This document shows, piece after piece, positions 24,501 through 39,378 of a stretch of 64,000 bases of DNA; positions within the stretch are counted from its first letter, which is position 1, and the number at the start of each line of letters is the position of its first letter. Origin of the DNA: Paragyromitra xinjiangensis (Eukaryota; Ascomycota; Pezizomycetes; Pezizales; Discinaceae); assembly GCA_038503065.1 (NCBI GenBank), contig JBCAMK010000008.1, positions 1,364,001 to 1,428,000 on the forward strand. Direction: 5' to 3'. The notes beneath the pieces were generated by a model, which was not told the origin of the DNA, searched no databases, and worked only from the letters and a program-made list of their open reading frames with translations. The position numbers were made by a program, and so were the translations under genes.

Positions 24501-27041
24501 TAGGCTGGCATTCCTCCCAAGTGAGATCCTTAGGTTTCATAAAATTTCTTAAAGTTCTAATATTATGATAGCGCAAGAGAGTATCACACCATGATAAACT
24601 CTACATTACCCTAACGAGATATCATAATTTTATTAAGAACGATACTCCGTCAGAGAGAGCAGCTATGCGACCAGAAGATCGACGGAGGGCAGAGCTCATA
24701 ATCAGGCATGCTGCAAAATAATTTTAGGCTTGGCTAAATTGGGTGTGTGCATGGGGGCGGCCCGCTGCGTGGCCGTATTCACCTGCATGAATGCACGGTC
24801 ACACAGGACGTTGAAGTTACCTTGTTGAGCAACGTGGCTTAAATTTCCCTCAGTTTTCTTCTTGCTTTAAAGGGCAATTCCAACGTCTTGTGTGACTATT
24901 ATTTGTGCAAATCGATAAAGTAGCTTGAGCTGCGGGCAATTCTGCGGGAGCCTGTGATGGTGGGGCTTCGATGGCTTTTGTGATCTCATATAATACCCGA
25001 GACAAAATAGTTTATGCATCTAAGATATCTGATTCAGGGCTATGGAAATGTCCTCCATCACATCTCCAGATGTAAATTTAGACGCTTCGAAAACGGTATA
25101 TATGCCGAAAAAAGTGTTCGTGTCGATACCAACACTTTTATCATATAGCCTAGGATAACTATATGTAATCGTTAACTATTGATGCTGACTACATATAGCA
25201 GGAAGGAACTACCTCTAGTAAGTACCCCTGAAAAGATATGTAACCCCGAAACCTCCAGAATCGAGGGGATGTGTTTTGCTGAGTTTGCTGTTGCTTTGAC
25301 TAATAGCTTAAAGGTACTTTACTCAGCAAACACTCAGACAGCAAATCAAGATCTCAAGAATAACAATAGAATAGTAACGCTACCGCTATTCGGATCCGGT
25401 GAATTATTAGAGAAATAAATACGGACATTATTTGTCTCTGGCTCAGTAGGCAGAATATTTTCATCGGTAGGTAGTGTCTTTCGTATGTTGGGGCTTGTGT
25501 TTTGGCTCAGTCATCTATATCTCATAGTTGTGCTTAGGCGTTCATTAAATACTGGGAAATGTTGCAACAAGCTACGCCCCACCAAAAATCGCTGTGAAAA
25601 ACTCCGAAGCAACCAAATCGACTATAGCAGCAGTGAAATACATGTACTAACAGCTACGCATAGCAAATAATCATTAGGCGGAAATTATTGCTTTGATTTT
25701 ATGGCTTGTTGGTTTGGGGTCACATTACGATGTTGTTTGGTCGCAACATTTCATGTTTTCAGTAAGTGTGAGGCCGACCCAATAACCAACCCTACATCAA
25801 AATCTAGTATACCATAGCGCCAGAGATCGGGAAACTCGAGTTAACTGCAAGCGAAAATTGGAATGATAAGCTAGGTCTCTGAGACACATCTATAGACATG
25901 CACTTAGTCATTTCTATGCCAGCTAACAGCTAGTACTAGCGTCAAATTTGAATACATTTGGTTACAGAGACGGGTGCGTGTGTTAATTTGATGCGTTTTA
26001 TCTTAGGCCGACCGATAAGCAATTAAGGGTCGACTTAGACTGGTGCTTCGAGTTACATTAGGGGAAGTACATATAGGGTTGTTACAAACCTTTAGTCGCG
26101 CAATCGCTGGAGTATACCAAGACAAATTTTTTTGCAGGCGTATAAATGGCTGTTGTCGTCGTCCTAATAGCAGTGCTCTCGGAATCTCGAAATCTGGGGA
26201 TGCTGGTAGCTAGAATTTCCTCTTCACTCGAGGGTATCCAGCACAGCATGAGAGGTATTTAGAATTTTTAATGCAGATGACTGCAGATCGCTTATAGACT
26301 CCCACCAAGGTATACGTAGTGCTTCCCCGATCAGGGATACGATGAGATCGAAATCGCCCAGCCTTCTTTTCTTCACGCACGTGTACCCTAAAATCTGGGT
26401 ACTTTCCTATTCATTACCGGACACAGATATTCGGATCAGGGGGGGAGGTGACGACGTTACAAGTCCCATACTTTGAATGGGGCGGACAAATCCGCCGCCC
26501 TATTCTCATGCCCCCAACCAAGTGCTGTGCGTCAGTCTCTGCAACTTCAGTACATCATCACGGAGGCTTATCTGCTTGAATGAGTTCTTCGAAAAAGCAA
26601 GTATTGTACTGAGAAGCAGGGACCCTATAAATGCTTTTTCTAGTGATACATGCACATGCCATGCCCCACTTCAAGTCACCGATCGGCCAGCTCCCAGGAC
26701 TGGGTCAATAGCGCAACAAAGCAGACCATCCTTGCATCTCAAAACTCAACAGCTTCCCCGCAGGAACTTCATCCAATAGGTAGCTCTCCCAATCTGAACC
26801 ACATCTGGCGCGTCCTTGGCACAACGTCCGTTGGTATGGTTATCAACGGTGGTCGGTGAAATCACCAAATAATTTTCGACTCTCATTTTATACGCAGAAA
26901 GCTAAACAACATCAAGGAAGCAACAAAGTCGCAACTTTGCCCACAACGCTAACCTAGGAAATAACGAACACCATCCGCATCAGACAAACTTAGTGTGGCC
27001 TCTCTAGTCGCAATCGCAATCCTCGAGCATACTATTCCAAT
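21587..27041. other. 5.4-kb gene desert
   Basis: No gene recognised. It contains a 79-bp palindromic element with 9-bp target duplications (24378-24456) and a TACATGTA at 25639. Long minus-strand frames around 24000-24480 overlap that element and look like chance frames. Confidence 0.55.
24378..24456. mobile_element. 79-bp palindromic MITE with perfect 9-bp target duplication (MULE-like)
   Basis: Begins TAGTCTCGTGCCCAGTCCC and ends GGGATGGGAGCGAACCTA, so it is little more than two terminal inverted repeats joined head to head. It is flanked by exact copies of GTCCTGAGG at 24369-24377 and 24457-24465. Its ends match the 425-bp element at 47322-47746. A 9-bp duplication is typical of Mutator-like elements. 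Confidence 0.85.
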
Positions 27042-28244
27042 TTACCAAGAATGATGTCCACCATCCATAATAAGATCCGCGCCAGTCATGAAAGAGCTCG
27101 CGTCGCTGAGCAGGAAGACAGCAGCTCCTCTAATCAGGGAAGGGATTGTTGTCAGTGTACATGCAGCACATACAATGGGGACAGAAGAAAAACAGGAATC
27201 TGCTAACCTGTACTCTCTCGGGTTACTAAGCCTCCCAAGCATATTCTGCGTCGGCCAATCCGTCCTTCTCTCTGGGAATTTCACGAACAGTTCCTCCACC
27301 ATGGCAGTGACGATATAGCCCGGGGAAATAGTATTGACTCTGATTCCATAAGGACCCCATTCGGCAGCCAGATTACGACCTAGCTGGAGGACAGCTGATT
27401 TGGACGCATTGTAAGCAGGGCAGATGAGCCCCTAGCGTAGTGTTAGAAAGAGGGCTACTGAAAAGGCTATCACCAGAAGACGGATATTATCTTACCCTAT
27501 TCGCAATAGTCCCGGACATCGAAGCTATCATGACAATGCTGCCTCCTTTTCCGAACTTTACCATCTGCCTAGCTGCTGCTTGAGCAGTAAGGAAAGCACC
27601 AGTGACATTTATTTCCATCATCTTATTGAAATCGGCCGCTGTATACTCCAATGCAGGTATTTCCTCATTGATACCTGCCGCAGCGATTAACCCATCTAAA
27701 CGGCCGTTCTCGCTGGAAATCTCCTCAACGGTCTTGTGGAGTTTTGCTTCATCACGGACATCAATCTGGCGATAGTGGAGGGAGGTCCCAAGTTCTTTTT
27801 GAGCCCTAGACTGAACTTCGTAAAATTCAGGGCTTGGCTTCTCAAGTCGGTCAAGAGCATAAACTATGAGAGTTAGCACTCATACCACAAATTCAACGTC
27901 TAGTCAATTAAACCTTTAGCTCCAGCTTCAAGGAGTGCTTCCGTTTGCGTCAATCCCAAGCCCCGAGCTCCACCAGAAACCAAAACAATCCTATCAACAA
28001 GGTTGAACTCTGGGAGACGTTTTTTGGTGCCAAGGAAAGTGGGTGCCTCCTTGCCACTCCGTAGATTTTCAGCCTCCCTTTCGGGAGCTAGAGGTGGCAT
28101 ACGGGAAGACCTGAGTGTCGAGCACGAAGAGAACGGTGCAATCGCCGTGGTTGCCCTGAAGAGAAGCGGTCTTTGTAAAACGAGCCTTCCACTTTGCTGG
28201 AGTGCTTTTGCAAGACGCGGAGCGATACGGATGCTGGAGCTCAT
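27042..28244 (-). CDS. Short-chain dehydrogenase/reductase, probably polyol type
   Basis: Four exons on the minus strand: 28244-27914, 27863-27496, 27431-27208, 27129-27042; 336 aa, all phases consistent. The cofactor motif VSGGARGLG lies at residues 89-97 (TGxxxGxG class). The catalytic triad is visible: Ser in IASMSGT (225 or 227), Tyr240 and Lys244 in YNASK. The N-terminal ~50 residues are rich in Arg, Ser, Leu and Ala and lack acidic residues, which suggests a mitochondrial presequence. The C-terminal segment around GADLIMDGGHHSW is typical of classical SDRs. The overall pattern resembles fungal arabinitol/xylulose/sorbitol-type dehydrogenases, but the substrate is inference. The first intron has a GTTTAA donor, weaker than the others, yet its GCTAAC branch site and phase fit. 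Confidence 0.9.
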
Positions 28245-31200
28245 GGTAATGGCAGTTGCAGATAAGATGGAGAGTATAAACTGGGTATAAAGAGCAATGT
28301 AGGAGGTATTTCAGAGGGTACAGGCTAGCTGATGAATGAAAGGAAGTAAGTAGAATATTGATTAAACACGGCGTAGGGGTGAGGTATTTAAACAGCCGGA
28401 GGAGGAGGAAGAGGAGGGGCAATTGACTACAATACCGTGCTCAGTTTCCAAGCCATTACCAGCTGCGCCATACACAACAACCTGAGCAGAAAGAAAGTTG
28501 GGCCAAAAGGTGGACGAATTGTATTGGGGAGGTACTGCAATTGCCTGATGAAAGAGTATGTAATAACGAGCAGCAATTGTTGACATGACTTCGAAATAAG
28601 ATATCTCTGTGCAAATAATTGGTTTCTTTGACGGTTTTTTTGAAATCCAGACTCCTTAGACTCTTTTGCTTTTCTTCTTGTTCAGCTGTTATTGCTCGTC
28701 TGTTTGGAGCAGAAAGATAACGAGAGTCGCTGTTTTCTGCGGGAAATATTTCTCCCAACAGTAAACATCCACGCATATATCATCGTACACTGCGTGTCCA
28801 CTTGGATGCGGCTACTGGTCAGTCTTAGGCAGGCAGGGTCATTCCAGTTATTGGAACACCTCATCTACCCCAGTAAAGAACAGATACAGTTTCTCCTCAT
28901 TGTTCTATGCGATCAGATTGATCCGAAGTGACACATGCAGGATCGAATGTGGGCACTGAAGCATTGCACGATCCGGGATGTTCGAATTAAGGCGTTCCGA
29001 GACTTCGGGAGCCATCCATCATTCGGTACGGCTGAGTCGTCCCAACTGCTTGTACTCGGCTAACACGAGGCTTGTACAGTATGTACGTCACATGAACGTT
29101 TTACATTGCGCATCATGTGTGCCGTGCATATAAGGTGTGGCAGCCAACGTCCGATGTGTTGGGTCGAAGTCGGCATTCCGTTTAAAGTAATTCGGTCAGA
29201 TGTTTGACGCCGAAACATAAGCTTCATGCCCAATCTTGCATCCCAGGCTCAGCCTAGGCTAGATATCACTAAGTAAATTAACTGCGGACTCAACCCCGAA
29301 CCCGTTGAAAAGTCCATCAGGCTACCTTTGATAGTCAAAATAGTAGATAATTCATGCCCCTTCGAACTTAGCCTCTGCAATCACCAACTTGGCGGGCTGA
29401 GTTTGGCTTAGTATATATTGCACGCTGGGCCCTTTTTGGAATAACCGCCAAGGAATGGCATTCGGTCAATTGCTATCCGACTTTGCAATGCGGGGATGAA
29501 GTCCCGCACATGGTGGAGCAAATCGATAACGGAGTTATCCGATACTAAGGGGAGGCAGTGTCTCGAATAGAAAGCCTTTAAAGTGTGGGTAGTTAGAATC
29601 TCAAAACATACATGTATCTGGTGCTGCTAGATAATACCCACCAAATTGGTTTCATACGTGGAATCGGGGGCAATATAACTGGGAATGCTAATACCAGCTG
29701 AAGATCTACCTCAAAATAATTTTACAATGTGCCTGAAATCGCGTTTGATTTGGTTACACCTAGACACCAAGATCGCAATCCTGCAGGTTACGCCGTCAGG
29801 GTGCATTGCAATCGCAAGGGATGAGGATATGTCGTTAATCGTAAGTTTACTGCCTATCATTCGATTGACCCCACTAGCCCTTATCTTTATCAGGCTGCAT
29901 AACGATAACCCTAACCCATTAAATAGCGAATCAATGTTGCAACGTTGACGACCAAGTAATTTCTTCTCGTCATACAAGAGACGCTACTAGTCATGCTTTT
30001 TTTGCTGGAAAAGCGATACATATCTGGGAAAAAGTTAACATTATCCTTAGACAATATTATTGTTCTAAAAAAACCGCTTCCTGGTTGAGCTAAACAAGTC
30101 AAAACATAACGCATCATATCCATCTGTATGCGCACGCACGCAGTAAACCATTCTACATTTATGTCTCCTCAAACTTGTTATCCCGACAATTTGATCGTCG
30201 TTTCTAATAGGTAGGAATGGAAAACAAGGGTTTTAGTCTTCAGCTGATCTGGGGGCGAACACCTGTGCTGCAACTCAACAGACATTATAAAAAATCACAT
30301 TTATATATGAAGTTAATTAGAGCGGGTCGGATGGAGCAAGTCGCAACACAAAGTGAAAACTGCACACTAAAAACAATAGGTGAACTGCAACGCCATCGTG
30401 CCTACAATATTGTGCTGCTAAGGATTGCCAAGTTCTCAGGATTCTAACCTGACCCTGGAAAAATGATAAGCATGCCATTCCTACCTATTTTCTGTACCTA
30501 CTGAAGTAATTGTACTCAGTAATGGGGTTAAGTCCCAATCAAGATATCCCCTCCACTCACAGCTAATTTTAGAAATTGTGGGAAACGTGGGCTGATCTCA
30601 ACTAAGGGTTCTTAGGGTGGTAAAAGACCCCTCGTATACCCTAATCGAGGCATCGTATAAGGAAGATACGCAAACTTGCTGGGAGCAGTGAACTATATTC
30701 TAGCGATTAGCTAGTAAATCCATGGACCCAGTTCAAGTTGGGAGAAGGATGCATCGTAGATATTTCAATAGCTTTGACGTCAAGGTTAGGGTTATTTCCA
30801 GCAGTACAAAAAAGCCGTTAAGTTGTAACACAACGATATGCGCATGGGTGGCGATGTACAAAATAAACTGCAGGCCACGCACTCGCCAAAACCTCGATCA
30901 ATTATTGTGACAACCAGATCATGCCAACGCCAATCATACCATTTCCCTGTCACAAGGCCCGATAAACAAGTAAACGGGTGCGATCGAAACAAAATTGGTG
31001 GGGAAAGATTCAAGAACTAGCACCTGATTCAGGCAATGAATCCATCAGGTGACCTGATTTTCCAGTTTGAGAGATCTTCAGATCGGGAAACCAAAGCGTC
31101 GTGAATCCCCTAATACAACACCCCGAAACCACACTCCCTCATCTATTTTTGAGATACCTCACTGCTACTAGGTCTCCGACCCCAAACAAAATTGAATCGT

Positions 31201-34200
31201 GATTGTCTGACCTCGGACATCCCCACAATTCGCGAAACCATCCAGCTCATCATTACCTGGACGGTGTGTCCACGGATTCAGAGCTCATAAGACTGAATCT
31301 CCACCGATTTACCTGGGTTTTCTGAAATATCACTAGATCCGGCTTCCCCAACAAACGTTAATGGCTAAACAAGGCGAGTGATACTCCATGATTGTTCAAT
31401 GACCCTAAGGCTAAAAACCAACATCGCAAAAAATATGACAAGAAGGAAGATAGATCGTTAAGCCTAAATTGATGAGTACCAGGAACCACGCCAAACTTTA
31501 ATCGAACGTCGCCTACATCTGATGGGAGCAAGGAAGCGGCGGTTCCAACCCTCCAGCTTTTTTCCCTCTGTAAAGAACCAGAAACCATTCAAGAATCTCT
31601 TATGAGGTTGTTCCAGTGTCCTCACACCCTTCACCTTATTCCCCATAATAACGGATCGATTACCTACAAACCAAGTTGGAGAATCCTTCTGCCAAAGTAC
31701 ACTCTCTGACATTTCCCCAGCAGGGCTAGTGGATAAAGCGCACAGGAAGAAATCTGAGCTGTCGCGTCAATGCCGCGAGGCGACCACCAGTGCATGATAG
31801 TCACCACACACACAAACGCAGACCCACCCACACTCACCCGCATCCACCCGCACCAACACACCCACACTTTTGCTAATTGATTTCTCTAGCAATTACCTCC
31901 CAATTCCCCTACACCCCTATATGGAGCGAGCAAAAAGAATCTAAAAGCAGGGGTACGGGGTTGACGGAAATGTAGGTCAGTATAGCTCGTTCAATCAACT
32001 AGATAATTTTGTCCAGAACATGCATTTCTGTCTCGAGAAGATTTTTCACCCCACACTGAAAAGTATGCTCAGCGGGCGCGAGCCTCTCTCGCATCTAGTC
32101 TCTAACGAAAATTGGGCTTGTGACCCAATTGTGTTTCAGCGGCCGCGAGCCAGTCACCGTATTTCTCACTGGGGACAAACACCCATCATTTCACTTGAAC
32201 TTAAACTCATCTATTGACAGGCTGCTGGTTAGCCATCCTAAATGACCGATCAACAAGATATCAACAGTATGTGCACATGAGAGGGAAGTTAGAAATCGGC
32301 GTATTATCACAGATACCGAACCTAATCATGTATGATCCCAGCCTTCTTCTTGACGTATTCTACCAAAGCCCCAGGACACTAGTAATTGGGGGCACCAATA
32401 GCCGCTGATTCACCTCCTACTCGAGGCAGGCATGAAGAACCCGAAAATGCAAGCAAAAGTTGGCCAATCAACCCGATGATGTGGCCAGGAAGAACGAATC
32501 ACCAGCAGAAGACATTTTCTGGTCCCTCATGCCTGCCCCGAGTATAAGTTGTGATCCATCGCTGACCAAGACAATAGTTTCGCTGCCTGAGCTCTCAGTT
32601 ACAGCAAATCACTAAATTCATCTGTCTCAATTAACGGAGCGGCAGTTTTACTCGAGTACTTGCTGGATACCAACCTTGAGTCAAGGCACGGCACTCTAAC
32701 GGCAGGCCACCAACCAGCAGATTCCGCTAACGCTTGAAAACTACAAGTAGGCTCCAGCGTAAGGCATCATGAACAAGGTAAATTTAACCGGTCTCGCCTC
32801 GGGAGGGTCCAAGGATTACAAACACTCATGCGAAATATCCTGACGTGTAACCTTTGATTCTTCTGCTAGGCCGGCTGTAAACAACTTGTTGCTTTGAGAC
32901 GGAGCTACTCCAGTTCAGTGAACCCCTGCTACAGCGGGAGGCTTGAGACCAACAGAGTAAGTTGTTCCAGCCTTTGGGCTGCTGGGAATGTGGATAGCAC
33001 AAGGCTTACAGGCCAAGTAATTAGCTGATTCCTGGACCCATACCGTCATCTCACTCGCGAGCTAGTGTCAGTCACCCAAATCTCAAATCCTTCATATCAC
33101 CCAATGCCACCTTTTTATGTTATGCACCAGCTCTTTTGCTTCACAGTCCGCACAGCTTCAACGAAGTTATCGAGCTTGTAGACAGTATATTTTCTCTGCT
33201 CATAGGAGGCGTGTTTCCAACTTCGCCCGCGAATCTACCTATAGACTGTCTGGCCACAACGTGCTGCATAGTGTATTCGATACGGCAATGTGCAATAAAA
33301 ACGCACAGAACAAGGCTGATTGGTGTTTCATGATCTTTTGGATTTTACCCCTTTGTCCTTCCACATACTGACCAACTTTTTCCTTTCCCGTAAGACTGGA
33401 GATCGGTACGGGGCCTTCTAGAAATATTATTTCCCATTGGCTTGAAATCCCACATGCAGTGGCGCCGTTACCGTCAAGAAATCCGTGTGCAGTACGTCGC
33501 TAGTTGACCAGACCATGGCAAACAAAAGCTCTCCTATACCTCGTCTAGCCTTTATCGATCGCCGTTTTCTGTGCCGCGAGTGCTTCAATGGTGTCCAATA
33601 ACTATGCTTCGTTATTGCGCCTTCCCTGTCAGTGCGCCATGACTGGATTCACTGTGTCCTGTCTGCTGCCGTTTCGTGGTCGTGTTCAACATTGTTAAAT
33701 ACGAAGCCCCTAAAAAGGTTCTTTCCGGCAGACGGCAGCAGCTGATGAGCTCTTATACGCCAAAAATCATTATGCCTCCTTCCAGGCTGTGCGAGACATG
33801 TAAAGCGACGATAAGATCTTTTTATTCAGTATTTCTGAATTATCGTCTCTTGTGGATAACCGTAAAGGTAGAGCCAGAACCCATCCCCGCAAGACAACCC
33901 GAGGTCGTTAATACCTCTCCTCGGAGAATTGCTACCAGGGGCGCCATAGCATGAAACCCTGCCTCTGGCGATAAGCTAATAATGGTGAGAAGCTAGATAT
34001 TCGTGACAGGTCTTGACTTTTAGGGAGCAACTTTGTTGTGTGGCCCCAAGAACAAATTCCGCTAGTACCATGCCAACATTCATAACGAGATTCCTGGGGA
34101 ACTTACTGACATTCTAGCACTATGCAAGCTCTAACATGCATAACACAAGATACGTTACTCATGTTACCACTCCCTGAATGATCCCGACCTTCCACACCTT

Positions 34201-36379
34201 GACAAGCTAGTTTGTTCCAAATCGACCCGGGGATCGAGGCCCCAATGGATGCCGAAGGCCAATCGGTCAAGCTTCCTAGCGAACGACCACGGCGGGTATA
34301 AAAGAAACTGTAAATCTAGAGCAAATTTTCCGAGAAGGCCCCACAACTCTGAAAAAAAGAAATCTAACCGCAAATGAAGTCACCAGGCATCTAAAAAAAC
34401 GCTGTGCTACTCAAAAGTCAACATAGAATTCCCTCACCCTCTAGACAAACTCTCCTCAGTCTTGAATCAGCACAGTGTAATTCCAACCTTAGAGCTCCAC
34501 TCCAGTCGCCAGTCGTATAGCACGTGGCTGAGAACTGTCTCATAACGTGGCGAGTCTGTAAGGTTTTCGGCATAAACTATGGGGAAATATCCATCCTCTC
34601 TGAACACCATAAAACGCAGCTGAAGTGCTTTAGGAGCTCAGCCGGACCAGAAGCTATTTTTTTATTCCAACCTCCGAGACAGTTTCTCAGGGTGCGCTCC
34701 CCGACAGACGAGTTGTCGCTTCCCTTTATAACCGATATAGTATCTTATGAGAATATAGGTCGAACCTGCAAGAAGCACACACAAACGCTTCAATGCAAGC
34801 AGATTAGCAGAACTCACATTAGAGTATTAGGCTCTTGTAGCCTAATCTATCAGCAACTCTCCTGCGGCACACGAGTGATAACCTATGATTATTGGCCCCC
34901 ATTTTACACGCTTGCGGGAAATTGGTGTTAAATGCCGTAACTTATTTCCCTAAGAATACCGAAAATGACGCGTATTCCGTATTATGACCCCTCCAGTAGC
35001 CACTATAGCTACCTCATGAGAAAAGAAAACGGGATAATCGTGATTGCCTAGACACCTACCTCGTCACCAAGAGGGTAGAAGAGAGGAGATATTGTTCGCA
35101 TGAGCGCGACGTGTCGAAGGTAAACCTACATAGCAGATGGCTCGGGGATTCGGGTCACGTCAACACAACTCGCTAGAGGCCGCGGGAACGGCAAGTCTTC
35201 CTGACACGGGCGGGTCGCGCTAGCCGCTATATATTCGGAACTTAGCGTGCTCCGAAACAACTAGAAATTCTTCATAAATACTCACTCGCTATGAAACATA
35301 TTTTACCGTGAAGAATGGCACGCAGAAAAGTCGTACTGCTAGGGGTCCCCGGCCTAAAACAACTTGAGGCCTGTTCGCTTACCATGGAAACCCAATGTCT
35401 TTGCACCAAACTTGATTGGCGAAATCATGACCGTTCCGGTTTTACTACATATTTGGGGTCATGCGGGGTGATGAAAACTTCTCGATCCGACAGTCGCTTC
35501 CGGACGCACTTCCCACGTTATATTCCCCTCGGAAAAGCAATGCAATTGGCAGGAATTACGGCCGTCACACACAAAACCTGCCCTCTAATCCACACGATCG
35601 AACACAGTCGTGCCTAGCAAATCCCCGGTTTTGCACCAAAACGCAACCGCGGGAAAGAACAGCTCCTCGGCAGCAAACATACACACCACCATTTAACCAT
35701 ATAAATAACTTCTCTAGTGTCTGCCAACATTATCTATAGCCCCATGGTTGCTGGTTTCGGTTTTTTCCTGAGGTGTTTTTCCTTGTCTATGTTGATAGTT
35801 TTTGTGATATTTTACTCTACCATTTAAGCACCCTCGCTACAGAAAAGGATTTAAGGCTCTTATTCTTGTTTAAAGCTTGATTCCCCGTTTATTTTTCTAA
35901 ATAGCTTTTTCTCGGGTGCGTGGAGGATACTGTGGAGATTTCTTGCTGGTTGCAACGTGTTTTCCATCCCGAGAATTTGTTAGAAACGGCTACACATAGA
36001 TTTCCAACTTCGTCAGGTCTCCTCCCTTTTATGTAGCCGAACACCATGCAATCCTCTATGAGCTATTCTCTCTGATTTCTCGTATACCATCAAGTAAATT
36101 ATCTCCCACAGACCCCAACCAAGGGGGTTAAAATCGTAGATTACTATTATTCCCCACCAACTATCCAATTTTGCTCCCCCTTATTATCAACAAATTCTGA
36201 TACTGGACGTAATGATTAAAATAAACGATCGTATTTCGCCCCCTAGCAGCTTATTGTGTGTGACTCTGAAGGTTTCGGCCAACACTCCAGCTCCTTCTCT
36301 TGTTCCCCCATGCACTCCCTAAGCCTGCTAACCTTTCATATAGTCATGATCTCCTATCCCACTAAGTGAGCTCACATCT
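28245..36379. other. 8-kb gene desert
   Basis: The largest gene-free stretch. Frames here (for example 34524-34931 and 35315-35617) show no domain, repeat or splice pattern that I can support. A TACATGTA is at 29609. Old, decayed transposons are likely but I could not identify a coding remnant. Confidence 0.5.
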
Positions 36380-38453
36380 TTAACAGAGAGAGGGAGCAAA
36401 GATTTTAGCACAAACCTTCGCAAATTTACTTCTTGCCCTAATTCTAGTACCGAAAAACACCAAAACCCATGGCACGATCGTCAACAACGCTGCTACACCT
36501 CCAAGAAAGCTCGAGGCACCTGCGAAAGTCATTCGATGAAACATAGCGTCCGTGATTAGGGGGAAAGCTCCTGCGAGCATGTTTCGGCCTATTCATCCTT
36601 CAACGTTAGTTCCAGCAGCTCCTAGTGAGAGAAGGAGAAGGGATACATACAGAAACTTTGAGCGGCCAACGCACTACTGGCATATCGGTGATATGTGTCT
36701 GCGAGATAATTGAATACAGCCAAATAGATCGAATAAATACCGATCGTTGCACATCCAACTGCCATAGTTGGCAGAATCCAATGTTGAGATGGGAAAGAGG
36801 TCCAGCCAAACCAAAACATGCCTATTGGGAGACAGCAGCCGATAATACAGCTGGAAAATAACCTCCATTCGGGATCTGGGTGAGGATTACCCGCGAGGAA
36901 ATACTCTCTGGTAAGGTGTTCTATCAAGGTGTTGAGGGCGAGAGCAATCAGAGTGCCGACAATCATGGCTAACAGATGTGTACTTGTTAGTTCAGACAAA
37001 ACAGGGACGTGGGAAACACGAATTTAAACTTACAGGTAAAGACCATCCCAACTTGGGAGGTTGTGAATCCGTGATTTTCTTTGAATACCAAAGGGACACC
37101 TTGAAGAAACCTTTTAAAATACGAGATTCACTGGTCAGTACCCATTTCTCCTCTCCTCCTATCTTTAATAGATTCTCGACAGAAACATACAAGTAAAGAA
37201 CTCCCCATCCAAACGACACCCACATACTAAACCAAAACACGACTGACTCGGTGAAAAGCAGTCGAAATGGCCTAGTCAACGACACAGACACTACAGCTAC
37301 CAAACTCTCCCTCTCCTCATCGGCTCTACATTTCCATCTAACTTTTCCGCCAGTATTCTCTAGTTCCTTCTGGCCAGCTTCTGTCCTCTCTGTTTCGTCT
37401 AGCCACTTGTTCAACAATTTCGCTCTACGACTTAGCAGAACGCTCCCTCGAGTCTCTTTGAGCACCAAGTATGAAATTACGATCCCCACTCCGTTGATAA
37501 TCAACTGCACCCAGTGGATCCACCGCCAGGAAAGATTATCGTTAATAAAGCCACTGATAAGTGGTCCTATACCAGTGAAAGCTAGTCCACAGGTCGAAAA
37601 GAGACTCATTGGGAGGCCACGATCCGGCGCATGATAAATATCTGAGATAATCCCTCCAACCATAGTGCTGAATGTGGATCCTCCTACCCCGAGAAAAAAA
37701 CGTGCTACAAGCATTCCTGGGAAGCTATGGCATAGTGCACTGGATAGATGGCATACTATGGTTTTCAGAAGGTTCATCGATGGTTAGAAAATCGATCTAG
37801 GCATGCGCAGCACTTATGCTAGGAAGGGCGTATTGGAGCTACTAACTGTTGAATAGTCCATATGTGAATAGAAAAACCTTCCTTCTTCCATAGACCTAGA
37901 TAATTGAATTGTCAGTGTCGCTCAAATCTACTCATAAAAGAATAGAATAGCATTTCATCCCAAAGAACAATTGATCTTCCAGACCCAATATCTCACTAAC
38001 CTCTGATAGTGGTGCTAAAAACAATGGTGCGAGTGCGAATCCTGTTGTGAATGTTGTAACCCCAACCAGCAGGGCAACTCTGCTAACACCCCATTCCACC
38101 GACATTTGACCCAGTCCGCTGGTATAAGCCCCCGCTGAGTATGCTGCCATACCAGTAGAAAAGCATGCCAATGCCAATATCATCCTTTTCTGTCTTGGGG
38201 CCCATTTGAATGGATCAATTTGCTTTGTTATTGATGATGGAAGTCGATCTGGGAATGGGTATAACTCGCTCGGCTGCGTACTCCACTCGAGATACTTGTA
38301 TGTTGTTGGTACGGTAGCTAGAGAATTGCTGAGTGATAGCTGTTCGAGTGTTAAATCTATGGCAAGATCCTTTTCAATTGAGAATTCCTGGGGATTTGAG
38401 TTATGGCCATGGTGATGGGTAATTTCTGTGGATATTCGAGGTATCTGTGTCAT
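36380..38453 (-). CDS. Major facilitator superfamily transporter (DHA1-like, 556 aa)
   Basis: Six exons on the minus strand: 38453-38001, 37895-37847, 37755-37191, 37110-37034, 36968-36651, 36588-36380; phases agree throughout. About twelve membrane helices are expected. The loop 2-3 motif A appears as SEVYGRRKVF across the first splice, with VARFFLGVGGSTFSTMVGG after it, and the helix 5 region has GIGPLISGFI. After the third intron the frame reads LFLQGVPLVFKENHGF, a good match to the fungal drug/polyamine proton antiporter group. The 49-bp second exon and the third intron's GTATGT donor are needed to restore this. I chose ATG 38453; an in-frame ATG 49 codons upstream (38600) is less likely. 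The substrate is unknown. It is divergent to the peroxiredoxin gene. Confidence 0.85.
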
Positions 38454-39378
38454 TTTTCTGGTAGTCAATAAACTAAACCACTGAGCCAACTGAACAATGA
38501 ATTCCTCACTTCCCAGAGAGATTGAAGTCACTAAACGAGCTACTAAGTTCCCCAGAAAACAAGCAGTACGGACGAGGTCTCTGAGAGGAATTTCTTGCAC
38601 CCTTCAGGAGCTTTTTTTTCTTAGTTACTCGGCTATTCTCCACCCTGATGAGTCTTATCATCGGTAATCAGGTTCGGATTTCATAAGTGGGGCGAAGCGC
38701 TAAAAATTTTGCTAATGTACATGCGCGGCGGCGCTGCGGGAAGGATCTCAGACAGAAAATTCTGAAAAGATCAATGGAGGATAAATATTCCGAGATGCAG
38801 AAGTGGAGCACATCTTAATACTGAAAGTGCGGTTCCCAGAGAAACAAGACAGGATGATGCATTCGGAGGTACCGCTAAACACTATTAGCACAAATGAAGA
38901 AAAAATAGGAACTATAACAGAAAAGCGAAAAAGAGAAGAGAAAACTGGTGAAGCTGGGCTTTTCTTCTGGGAGCTGGATGACATAACGCTCTGTTCTTGG
39001 CCAGAACTATACCAAAATGCCCAGTTTAGGTAATAGTCGGGCATCTCCATGTATTGACCAAAATAGGCAACATGCGGCTCGTCTAAAATATGCAAGAGTG
39101 TCGAAACCAACCAATAACCAGGGCTCCTGATGATGCGATTTCCCGACACACTGGTCCCAGGCAAAAACTCTAGATGTCAAATCATCCAAACAATGAATTG
39201 CGTGCAAGATGGCGGGGGAAAATGTGAAATGGAGGGGCAAGCTTTTTTTTTCTTGCCCCTCTTTTTAAACCTCCTCCTCCGTTTATCCCCTACGTTTCCT
39301 CCTTCTTTTCTATTGTGTCTCCCCTGTAAACAATTATCACTCACTTCCAACCTCAATCCCTAAGAAACAATCATCGCA

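Noticed and set aside
34524..35617. Plus-strand frames of 135 and 100 codons
   Set aside because: No recognisable motif, odd composition and no splice partners; not called.
38748..39164. 138-codon minus-strand frame between the MFS and peroxiredoxin genes
   Set aside because: Low-complexity Ser/Phe-rich translation in a divergent promoter region; no support.
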